From CAVTPU01 sp963736695 (lineage in GTDB: Bacteria; Actinomycetota; Actinomycetes; Mycobacteriales; Micromonosporaceae), in assembly GCA_963736695.1 (NCBI GenBank), contig CAVTPU010000001.1:1364001-1428000 (forward strand): a stretch of 64,000 nucleotides of DNA, read 5' to 3'. Below the pieces are notes generated by a model. That model was not told where the DNA came from and did not search any database. It saw nothing but the letters and a program-made list of their open reading frames with translations. The position numbers and the translations under genes are program-made. How positions within the stretch are numbered: the first letter of the stretch is position 1; every line of letters begins with the position of its first letter. Positions 17,453-25,430 of the stretch are shown here, piece by piece.

Positions 17453-18169
17453 ATGTTGTCAGCGAAGCTTCTTCGGCGTACCTATGGCGGTTTTTCCCGG
17501 CCGGTGGTCGCACTCGATGGCGTCTCCTGCGAGTTCGCCGCCGGCTCGTTCACCGCGGTCATGGGGCCGTCCGGTTCAGGCAAGTCGACCCTGTTGCAGT
17601 GTTTGGCCGGCCTCGACCAGCCGGACGGCGGCACGGTCACGCTCGGCGATGTCACGCTCGGCGAGCTATCCGAGGCCGAGTTGACCCGGTTGCGCCGCGA
17701 CCGGATCGGCTTCGTCTTCCAGTCGTTCAACCTGCTTCCCGCGCTCACTGCGGCGCAAAACGTCGCGCTTCCTCTGCGGCTCGCCGGGCGCCGGCCCTCT
17801 CGCGTCGACACGACGCGAGCGTTGAAAATGGTTGGTCTCGCCGACCGGGCCGGCCACCGCCCCGGAGAGCTCTCCGGCGGCCAGCAACAGCGAGTCGCGA
17901 TCGCCCGGGCCCTCATTGTGCGACCCGACGTGCTCTTCGCCGATGAGCCCACGGGGGCCCTCGACTCAACGACCGGACGCGAGGTGCTGCGGCGGATGCG
18001 GGCGATGGCCGATGAGCAGGCTCAAACCACCGTGATGGTGACCCACGATCCGATGGCCGCGTCACACGCCGATCGGGTCCTTTTCCTCTCCGACGGTCGG
18101 CTGGTGGACGAGATCGAGCGTCCGGACGCGTCGACGATCGCCGCACGCATGACGAGCCTGGAGAAATAA
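17453..18169 (+). CDS. MacB-type ABC transporter ATP-binding protein
   Basis: 238 residues from ATG 17453 (an upstream GTG at 17381 in the same frame would add 24 basic residues that are not part of the fold). Motifs: GPSGSGKST, Q-loop FVFQSFNLLP, signature LSGGQQQRVAIARAL, Walker B VLFADEPTGALD and TVMVTHD. The sequence is of the LolD/MacB class that works with FtsX-like permeases. Stop and next start are 3 nt apart. Probably regulated by the divergent two-component system. Confidence 0.95.
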   Translation: MLSAKLLRRTYGGFSRPVVALDGVSCEFAAGSFTAVMGPSGSGKSTLLQCLAGLDQPDGGTVTLGDVTLGELSEAELTRLRRDRIGFVFQSFNLLPALTAAQNVALPLRLAGRRPSRVDTTRALKMVGLADRAGHRPGELSGGQQQRVAIARALIVRPDVLFADEPTGALDSTTGREVLRRMRAMADEQAQTTVMVTHDPMAASHADRVLFLSDGRLVDEIERPDASTIAARMTSLEK

Positions 18170-18172
18170 GCG

Positions 18173-20734
18173 ATGGTACGGATGGCGTGGCTCAACCTGT
18201 GCACCCGACCCACCCGGTTTATTGGGGCCTTCGTCGCACTCGCGCTCGGCGTCGCCCTGCTCGCGGCGACCGGACTGGTGATCTGGGCCCGCCCGCCCGC
18301 GCACGGCGTCGCCCGGTTCGCCCCGACGACCGTCGTGGTCACGGTCGACCCGGTGCTGCGATCGACCGACCCGGATCAGCCGGGCGAGGTGACGGTCGCG
18401 GCAGCCGGCGCGATATCCGACTCTACAGTGGAGCAGCTGTCCCACGGCGTCGGTGTGGCCGCGGCCGTCTCCGACCGCTCGTGCGACGTCCAAGTGCTCG
18501 CCGAGTCTGGTCCGGCCACGGTGGAGGACACGGTTTCTCGCGGGCACGGATGGTCGAGTGCGACGCCCGGACCGTATCGCCTGGCGAATGGGCGCCAGCC
18601 CTCGACTGAGGGCGAGGTCGTCGTCGATGGTCGCCTGGCCGCTGTCGCGGGGTTGCGCCCCGGTGCCGAGGTGCTCGTGCTCACCGAACACGACTCCGCC
18701 CCGCACACGGTCGTCGGAGTGACCGCCACGATCGACACCAGCGAAGCGGTGGTCTTCTTCACCGACCAGGAGATCCGGCGCCTGTGCCCCACCGTCACCG
18801 CGGTGGCGCTGACTCCGGCGACCGGGATCAGCCCGACGACGCTCGCCCGATCGATCCAAGCCTCTCATCCGGGGCTGCGGGCGCTGACCGGTGACCGAAT
18901 TCGCGACGCAGAACCAGATCCGGTCGGCGATGCCTTCGAGGGGACCGTCGCGCTGCTGTCGACGATGTCGAGCATCAGCGGCTTTGTCGCCATCTTTGTG
19001 GTGGCGAGCACTTTTGGATTGGCGGTCACGCAACGCCGCCGGGAGCTCGCCCTGCTGCGCACCGTCGGCGCCACGTCCCGGCAGGTGCGGCGCATGGTGC
19101 TCGCCGAGGCGGTGGTGCTCGCGACTCTCGCCGCAGTGGCCGGCTGCCTGCTCGCGCTGCCGACCGGTGAGCTGCTTGTCCGATCGCTGCGCTGGTTGTC
19201 GGTCGCGCCGCCGCATCTGCGCCTGCGGATCGCGGCTGTCCCGTTGCTCATCGCCGTTGGAGTCGGCGTGATGGTGGCGCTGCTCGGGGTCTGGTTCGCG
19301 TCTCGTCGGGTGCGCAAGGTGCGGCCGGTTGAGGCGCTGCGGGAGGCGACGGTGGAGCGCAGCGGAATGACTCTGTCCCGGTGGATTTTCGGCCTGCTGT
19401 TCACCGGTGGCGGCGTGGTGTTGGTCGTGCTGGGACCCGTCTCATCGCCGGAGACGCGCGTCAGCATGACCATCGTCGTCGGCCAACTGTTGGTCACCGG
19501 CCTCGCCGCGCTGGCTCCGCGACTCGTGCCGCCGCTGGTCTGGTGGATCGGCTCACCGGTGGCCCGGGCACTGTCGGCGGTCGGCCGACACGCGTCCGCG
19601 ACGATCGTCATGACCGCCGCCGCCCATCTTCGCGCGCAGCCACGCCGGGCCGCGGCGGCGGCAGCCCCGGTGCTCGTGCTCACCGGCGTCGCCAGCGGCT
19701 TGATGATCATGGTGGCCACGACGGATGCGTCGACCACGCGGGAACAGCGGGCCCAGACCCCCGGCGATCTAATCATCGTCGCGGGACTGACTCCAGGACT
19801 CACCGACGCCGCGGTGCTGGGCGCCTCCACTGTCGACGGTGTCGCCACGGTCACCCCGGTGGTCTCCACCCAGGTCCACACGATCTCGGCCAGTGCCGTC
19901 GACACGATCGGCGCGGTCGCTCTCGACAGCGACGCGATCAACCGTTCCGTTCCCCGGCTGCGGGTCCTGTCCGGACGTCTGGATGACGTACGTGGTGACG
20001 GTTTCGCCGCCGGGGAGTCGGTCGCGAGAGAACACGGGTGGCGCCTGGGCGATGAGGTCAGCCTCGTCCTCGATGACGCGAGTCCGGTTCGGGTGCGCCT
20101 GGTCGCCACCGTCGACGGTGGACTGGCCGATGTGTCCATCGTGCTGGCGGAGTCCATCGTGGATCAGCATCGTGCGCAGTGGAGCGTGCCCTATGCCGTC
20201 GTCTCGATCACGCCGGGCGCTGCCCTCGACGAGGTGACTCGGGCCCTGACCGCCCGGCTCGGCCCGCTCGGCGCGGCAGCGGTCGGGCGCGGGGCCTGGC
20301 TCGCGAGTCTTTCGGCCGCGCGACAGAAGAACAACCGGACCGGGCTGATCGCCTTGCTGGGCCTCGCCGGTGTCTATGCCGCCGTCGCGGTTGTCAATAC
20401 GGTGATCATGGCCACTCGTGACCGCGTTCGCGATGTGGCCCAACTTCGCCTAGCCGGGGCGACTCAGAGACAGGCCGTGGCGGCTCTGATCAGCGAAGGG
20501 GCCATTGTTCTCGCCATCGGGTTGATCCTCGGATCGGCCGTGGCGACCGTGGCGGCTGCCGGCTTGCCTGCGGCGCTGCGAGCCATTAGTTCGACCGCCG
20601 AGCTCGTGATCCCAGTCGGACAGGTCGGACTCGTCGCCGGCGGATGCGTCGTGCTGGTTCTCGTCTCCAGTGCCGCCGCCGGCATGGCGGCGGCACGTCA
20701 TCGTCCCATCGACGTTCTGGGGATGGCCGATTGA
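18173..20734 (+). CDS. FtsX-like ABC permease, large two-bundle form
   Basis: 853 residues. It has the duplicated FtsX architecture: N-terminal membrane segment, a large extracytoplasmic domain (about 45-255), three to four membrane spans with the RRRELALLRTVGAT coupling motif near residue 285, central spans, a second extracytoplasmic domain and a final bundle with VRDVAQLRLAGAT. It forms an exporter or mechanotransmission complex with the preceding ATPase. Such systems extrude antimicrobial peptides or lipids; the substrate is unknown. It ends 13 nt before the convergent DUF2306 gene. Confidence 0.92.
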   Translation: MVRMAWLNLCTRPTRFIGAFVALALGVALLAATGLVIWARPPAHGVARFAPTTVVVTVDPVLRSTDPDQPGEVTVAAAGAISDSTVEQLSHGVGVAAAVSDRSCDVQVLAESGPATVEDTVSRGHGWSSATPGPYRLANGRQPSTEGEVVVDGRLAAVAGLRPGAEVLVLTEHDSAPHTVVGVTATIDTSEAVVFFTDQEIRRLCPTVTAVALTPATGISPTTLARSIQASHPGLRALTGDRIRDAEPDPVGDAFEGTVALLSTMSSISGFVAIFVVASTFGLAVTQRRRELALLRTVGATSRQVRRMVLAEAVVLATLAAVAGCLLALPTGELLVRSLRWLSVAPPHLRLRIAAVPLLIAVGVGVMVALLGVWFASRRVRKVRPVEALREATVERSGMTLSRWIFGLLFTGGGVVLVVLGPVSSPETRVSMTIVVGQLLVTGLAALAPRLVPPLVWWIGSPVARALSAVGRHASATIVMTAAAHLRAQPRRAAAAAAPVLVLTGVASGLMIMVATTDASTTREQRAQTPGDLIIVAGLTPGLTDAAVLGASTVDGVATVTPVVSTQVHTISASAVDTIGAVALDSDAINRSVPRLRVLSGRLDDVRGDGFAAGESVAREHGWRLGDEVSLVLDDASPVRVRLVATVDGGLADVSIVLAESIVDQHRAQWSVPYAVVSITPGAALDEVTRALTARLGPLGAAAVGRGAWLASLSAARQKNNRTGLIALLGLAGVYAAVAVVNTVIMATRDRVRDVAQLRLAGATQRQAVAALISEGAIVLAIGLILGSAVATVAAAGLPAALRAISSTAELVIPVGQVGLVAGGCVVLVLVSSAAAGMAAARHRPIDVLGMAD

Positions 20735-20747
20735 ATCGGCGCAACCG

Positions 20748-21488
20748 TCAGGAGCGTCGCGTCAGAACCCGCCGACGCACCCACCACTGCGCGACGATGA
20801 GGTTGGGAACCCAGCACAGGAACGGGGCGAGGAGATATGCCCGGTCGAAAGCGTCCGCGAACGCCGCGTCCGTGACCGGACCATCCAGAGTGGAGAGCTG
20901 GATCCCAACCAAGATGCCCTGCCACAGGCGCAGCGTCACCGCCGCATAGGTGAGTGCGAAGCCACGGACCGCCCACGCCTGGTGCGCCAGGTAGTCACGG
21001 TCCTGGGCGGTCCGCCACGCGCGAAACGCCGTGAAGAGCCACAGGCAGGAGAGGGAGCCGAAGCCGAGGACCCCGACGATCCCGGCCTTGTTGACCGGGG
21101 CGATGATCAGGCCCGCCACCCCAGCGACGCCGACGGCGACGAGATAGACACGCCCCACCCAACGGTGGACGTGGGGCAGACGGTGCCGCAGTCGGGTGCT
21201 GAACTGCCACGGTCCGAGCAGCAGCGCGGCGCCGCCGAAGACGATGTGGGCATAGAACGCCACCCGCAGCGGCAGACCGCGATCGGCGTAGTTGGGTGCC
21301 AAGCCGACATTGTCGGCGGCGAGGTCGGCCAGATTCGCGGTGAAGTATTGGCCGACCGAGAATCCGACGATGGCGATCGAGGTGAGAAGGATCCAGATCC
21401 AGCCGGACCGGGTCCATCCAGTCGGCTTCGAATCTGCGGGCCGGGTGTTCGTCCGTACCGCGGGTGGTGGCGTGTGCACCTGAGTCAT
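20748..21488 (-). CDS. DUF2306-family membrane protein
   Basis: 246 residues with about six membrane spans. The family marks are a His in AFYAHIVFGGAALLLGPWQF, the segment H-R-x-L-P-H-V-H-R-W-V-G-R-V-Y, and a late LAHQAWAVRGFALTYAAVTLR. Several conserved His suggest haem or metal binding, but no function is established. It is divergent from a TetR regulator; two copies of a CTGTTCAG/CTGAACAG element lie between them, so it is the probable target of that regulator. Confidence 0.85.
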   Translation of the reverse strand: MTQVHTPPPAVRTNTRPADSKPTGWTRSGWIWILLTSIAIVGFSVGQYFTANLADLAADNVGLAPNYADRGLPLRVAFYAHIVFGGAALLLGPWQFSTRLRHRLPHVHRWVGRVYLVAVGVAGVAGLIIAPVNKAGIVGVLGFGSLSCLWLFTAFRAWRTAQDRDYLAHQAWAVRGFALTYAAVTLRLWQGILVGIQLSTLDGPVTDAAFADAFDRAYLLAPFLCWVPNLIVAQWWVRRRVLTRRS

Positions 21489-21507
21489 ATGAGGAGACCA
21501 ATCTAAT

Positions 21508-21550
21508 CACTGTTCAGATATGCCCACGATGACATCAGGTCTGAACAGTG
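21508..21550. promoter_or_regulatory. Paired TetR operator between DUF2306 gene and its regulator
   Basis: CACTGTTCAGA (21508-21518) is repeated as its exact complement at 21540-21550. Each arm contains the near-palindrome CTGwwCAG. The centres are 32 bp apart, about three helical turns, so two dimers would bind the same face and control both divergent genes. Confidence 0.6.
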
Positions 21551-21560
21551 TCAAGATGGT

Positions 21561-22187
21561 GTGGTGAAGGTGACCGATTCATACCACCACGGCAACCTGC
21601 GGACCGCACTGCTCGACGCCGCGTTCGAGGCGGTCGCGCAGCGTGGGCCCGACGCGCTGGGCATCCGAGACCTCGCACGCACGGTCGGGGTGAGCCCTTC
21701 GGCCGCCTACCACCACTTCCAGGACCGCGACCACCTCTACGCGGCGGTGTCACAATTGGCTCGCGAGTCGGTCGCCCGCCGCATGCTCGCCGCAGGCGAG
21801 GAAGCCGACGGGCGGCCCGGCCGCCGAACCCGCGCCGACCGTGCCATCGACCGCCTGACGGCGATCGGGCAGGCCTACCTCGATTTCGCCGCCGCCGAGC
21901 CGGAGCTCATCCGCATCGCGTTCGGCCTCTGCGTCGCGGAGCCGCCCCGACCCGACGAGCCGAGCGCGTGGCGAGTGCTCGTGGAGACCCTCGACGAGAT
22001 GCACGATGCCGACGCGATGCCGACGTCTCGACGGGCGAACGCCGAAGTGGTGGTCTGGTCCGCGGTGCACGGCACGTCAGTACTGCGCAACGACGGCGCG
22101 TTTCCGGAGGACGTCGACCGTTCCACGGTCGACCACAGCGTCATCGCGAGTGTGCTCGCTGCCCTCGGCTGCGCCGAGCGGGGCTAA
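21561..22187 (+). CDS. TetR-family transcriptional regulator
   Basis: 208 residues. The N-terminal HTH is clear: YHHGNLRTALLDAAFEAV, then IRDLARTVGVSPSAAYHHF. The C-terminal ligand domain resembles the WHG/TetR_C_33 type (AYLDFAAAEPELIRIAFG). The start is GTG 21561 or the neighbouring GTG 21564. Divergent from the DUF2306 gene with operator-like repeats in the gap; autoregulation and repression of that gene are inferred. The ligand is unknown. Confidence 0.9.
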   Translation: MVKVTDSYHHGNLRTALLDAAFEAVAQRGPDALGIRDLARTVGVSPSAAYHHFQDRDHLYAAVSQLARESVARRMLAAGEEADGRPGRRTRADRAIDRLTAIGQAYLDFAAAEPELIRIAFGLCVAEPPRPDEPSAWRVLVETLDEMHDADAMPTSRRANAEVVVWSAVHGTSVLRNDGAFPEDVDRSTVDHSVIASVLAALGCAERG

Positions 22188-22388
22188 TGAGCGCTGGACG
22201 GGGTCAATGAGCGGCGAAATGTCCGGAGAGGCGCATCGGGCAATATCGGACACCGCCGCCAACGCAACCCCGTGGGCATGCCAGCGCGTGTATCTATCGT
22301 GATGCTTCACCGCGCCGCCCAGTGGGCGGCTCGTCGAGCCGGGAACATAGCTCTGCGTACGCGTCAAATCACTCACTGGGGATCTGCG

Positions 22389-24320
22389 GTGCTATCGCGG
22401 ATGCCGCGAGCACCACGACACCGACACCGCGCTCCGGGCCCCACCCGGCGCAGGCGCATCATCTCCGCCTCACTCGCCATGGCACTCACCGCCACCGCAT
22501 GGATCATCATCGACTCAGTCACGCTGCCGGGAGATCCTGCGAGCCTTCAGGCATCAGAGATCTACTATCGCGACGGGGTCACCTTGCTCGCCCGGGTCGG
22601 CGTCACATCCCGCACCGACGTGCCGCTGCGGAACGTGCCCGAACACGTGCGGCACGCCGTGCTCGCCGCCGAGGACCGCGACTATTACGAACACTCCGGA
22701 GTCTCGATCCGTGGGGTGGCGCGCGCGACATGGGCGAATCTCACTGGAGACGACGCGCAGGGCGCCTCGACGATCACCCAACAATATGCTCGCAATGCCT
22801 TTCTCACCCAGGAGCGCAGCGTCACCCGCAAGTCCCGAGAGGCGGTCCTCGCCGTCAAACTGGAGAATCGCTATTCCAAGGATGAGATTTTCGAACGCTA
22901 TCTCAACACCATCTACTTCGGACGGGGCGCCTATGGGATCGCCGCCGCGTCGATAGCCTACTTCGGGGTGCCGGTCGGTCGACTCACCGTAGCCCAGGGC
23001 ACGGTGCTCGCCGCCGTCATCAAAGACCCGTGGAACTTCGATCCTGCCATCGATCCGACCGGCGCGCGCGACCGGTGGAGATGGATCGTCGACTCGATGG
23101 GGCGCCTGGGATGGACCGAGTCCGCTCAGGCGAGCACCGAGGGATATCCGTCGGTGCTCACCGAGCCGCCACAGGAGGCGACCCTCGCCGGCGCCAACGG
23201 GGCCGTGGTGGGTGTCGTCGAACGTGAACTCGCCCAGCACGGGATCTCCCCGCAGCGCCTGCACACCGCCGGACTGCGGGTGATCAGCACGCTGGACGCC
23301 GCAGCCCAGAAGGCCGCCGTCGCGACAATCCCCGCGCGGCTGACCGGCGAGCCTGCCGGTCTGCACGCGGCGCTGGTGGCGGTGGACCCGCGCACGGGCG
23401 CGGTCCGCGCCTATTTCGGCGGCGACCAGGGTTATGGATTCTTCGACGACGCACAGGCCCCCCGCTCGCCGGGCTTCGCCTTCGCTCCGGTCGTGCTCGC
23501 CGCAGGCCTCCAAAGCGGCGTCTCCTATTATTCCCTTGTGGATGGACGGTCTCCGCAGTCCTTCGCCGACAGGGGTGGCGTCCCGCTCTACAACACCGAC
23601 AACCAGCAGTGTTTCCCCTGCACTCCGAGCCAGGCAGCAATCGATTCGGTCAACACCGCGATGTATTCCGTCGCCCAACAGGTCGGCGGAACAACTGTCC
23701 GACGGCTGGCGCACGCGATGGGGATCGCGCCGAACTATCTCGGTCGCCCCTCGCTTGTCGACGGCCCCGGCGATCCTCGGCCCAATCACACCCGGGCCGA
23801 CATCGCGCTGGGGATCTATCCGACGAGTCCCGCCGATCTCGCCACCGTCTATGCCACCCTCGCCAACAGTGGGATGCGCTCCGACCGGCACGCCATCGAC
23901 AAGGTCATGGACTCGGGCGGCGGGGAAATCTATCACGCTTCGCCCACGCGGGTGCGCGCCTTGACTCCCGCAGCCGCCGAGGAGACCGCCAACCTGCTGA
24001 ACTCAACTCTTACCGCCGACCTCGACGACACATGGTTAGGCGGGGCTGGCGGCAAGGCAGGGACCCGCCGGTGGGGTGACACCAAGGACAATCAGGACGC
24101 GTGGCTCGCCGGGTTCGTCCCCGACCTCGCCGTCGTGGTCTGGGTCGGCCGACCGACGCCTGGTCCCATTCGCGATCGGCGCGCGAAGCCGATCGCCGGC
24201 ACCGGATTGCCGGCGACAATCTGGCTCGACTTCGTCAGGGCGGTCTTCCCGGAGATCCCTTCGGTCACCCACGCACCCGTGCGCGGGCCCGCGAGTCAGG
24301 TGCCTGGACGTCGACCATAG
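22389..24320 (+). CDS. Class A penicillin-binding protein: intact glycosyltransferase, degenerate transpeptidase
   Basis: 643 residues from GTG 22389, chosen because GGGGA lies 6 nt upstream; starts at 22302 or 22401 are possible. Basic cytoplasmic tail, one membrane segment (24-42), then glycosyltransferase family 51 with EDRDYYEHSG (95-104) and GASTITQQYARN (125-136) intact. In the penicillin-binding domain the SxxK box reads GFAFAP, so catalytic Ser and Lys are Phe363 and Ala366. The SxN box (420-422) remains and the KTG box is KAG (556-558). It should polymerise glycan strands but not cross-link them or bind beta-lactam covalently. Convergent 25-nt overlap with an L,D-transpeptidase gene. 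Confidence 0.88.
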   Translation: MLSRMPRAPRHRHRAPGPTRRRRIISASLAMALTATAWIIIDSVTLPGDPASLQASEIYYRDGVTLLARVGVTSRTDVPLRNVPEHVRHAVLAAEDRDYYEHSGVSIRGVARATWANLTGDDAQGASTITQQYARNAFLTQERSVTRKSREAVLAVKLENRYSKDEIFERYLNTIYFGRGAYGIAAASIAYFGVPVGRLTVAQGTVLAAVIKDPWNFDPAIDPTGARDRWRWIVDSMGRLGWTESAQASTEGYPSVLTEPPQEATLAGANGAVVGVVERELAQHGISPQRLHTAGLRVISTLDAAAQKAAVATIPARLTGEPAGLHAALVAVDPRTGAVRAYFGGDQGYGFFDDAQAPRSPGFAFAPVVLAAGLQSGVSYYSLVDGRSPQSFADRGGVPLYNTDNQQCFPCTPSQAAIDSVNTAMYSVAQQVGGTTVRRLAHAMGIAPNYLGRPSLVDGPGDPRPNHTRADIALGIYPTSPADLATVYATLANSGMRSDRHAIDKVMDSGGGEIYHASPTRVRALTPAAAEETANLLNSTLTADLDDTWLGGAGGKAGTRRWGDTKDNQDAWLAGFVPDLAVVVWVGRPTPGPIRDRRAKPIAGTGLPATIWLDFVRAVFPEIPSVTHAPVRGPASQVPGRRP

Positions 24321-25144
24321 AGTCGCACCTTGGAGCCGTGACTGAGCAGCGAATAGGCGCTCACCGCGTCGGTGTGCAGCAGGTTGACGCAGCCATGTGA
24401 GCCGACGGACATGTCGTGGATATAGGTCGTCGTCTCGTGCAGCCCGTCGCCGGAGTAGAACTGCTGCCAATAGGGCATCCAGACCTTGTACGGAGTGGAC
24501 CAGCGCGACTTCGCCCGCTCGAAGATCGAGAAGGTGCCATCGGGCGTGGCATAGCCCGGTTTGCCGGTGCGGGCGACGGTCGGACCGAGAACGACCTTGC
24601 CGCCCCGCATCACATAGAAGGTCTGATGTGTGAGGTCAACGCAGGCCATCGTCGCCGTCCCCGCCTTGCACGCCGACGTGTCGGTCGCGGCGATCCGCTT
24701 CGCGACGTTGGTGGTCGTCGGCCCGGCGACGCCGTTGACCGGATAGATGCCCATCCGGCGCTGGAAACGCTTGATCGTGGCGCAGTCCGTCGCGCTCTGG
24801 GTGCCGTCGACAACGACCGAGCCATACGCCCCGATCGCCGCGAGCGCCACCTCCAGGTCGCGTTGCCGACTGGTCTGCGGGCAGGGCGGTTTCGCGGGTT
24901 TCGTGGTCGCTGCGCGGGTGGGCGACGGAGCCGGGGTGGTCGTGCTCGAGGCTGTCACGGGGCTAGTGGGGCTCGACGTGACGACCGTCGGTGCTGGTGT
25001 GGTCGCCGACGACCCCACCGGAACCGACTCCATGGGAGTCGGCGCCGCGGAGCCGGATGGCGATCCGGCGCACCCGGCGAGCAGACCTGTGAGGGCGATG
25101 GCGGCGGCGATGGTGGCGCCGGCGGTGCGATGGGGGGTGGGCAT
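24296..25144 (-). CDS. L,D-transpeptidase lipoprotein (YkuD domain)
   Basis: 282 residues from ATG 25144 with AGGAG 7 nt upstream. Signal peptide ends in the lipobox LLAGC, so it is a lipoprotein anchored outside the membrane. A Ser/Thr/Pro-rich linker (about 27-85) and a peptidoglycan-binding-like region (LEVALAAIGAYGS to GPTTTNVAKRIA) come next. The YkuD domain follows, with the catalytic motif HDMSVGSHGCVNL. It makes 3-3 cross-links insensitive to most penicillins. The neighbouring PBP has lost its own transpeptidase residues, so this enzyme could supply cross-linking; that pairing is inference. Confidence 0.93.
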   Translation of the reverse strand: MPTPHRTAGATIAAAIALTGLLAGCAGSPSGSAAPTPMESVPVGSSATTPAPTVVTSSPTSPVTASSTTTPAPSPTRAATTKPAKPPCPQTSRQRDLEVALAAIGAYGSVVVDGTQSATDCATIKRFQRRMGIYPVNGVAGPTTTNVAKRIAATDTSACKAGTATMACVDLTHQTFYVMRGGKVVLGPTVARTGKPGYATPDGTFSIFERAKSRWSTPYKVWMPYWQQFYSGDGLHETTTYIHDMSVGSHGCVNLLHTDAVSAYSLLSHGSKVRLYGRRPGT

Positions 25145-25430
25145 CTCACGCTCCTGGGAGGGGACTCCCCCGCTAGCGCCGATCGATACACATGCACATA
25201 TCAGGGGTGGCGGTCCCACTCTAACGAGTCGATTCAACCCCCAACACCGGACAAACGTGCTGCGGTCGTTGAACGCAGCGTGGTCGAAGATCCAGCCGTA
25301 CGGTTGACCCGCCTGCTGTCCACTCATCGGCGCGCGGACGACAAATCGCTATTCGGGTGCATGGGCGGCGGCGATAATTGGCGGCGCCGTCGGCCACCTT
25401 TCGATTCGACCCCGATCCGAGGAGATCAGC

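Noticed and set aside
22554..23936. Minus-strand frame of 460 codons opposite the PBP gene
   Set aside because: Mirror frame of a well-supported PBP; composition is not protein-like.
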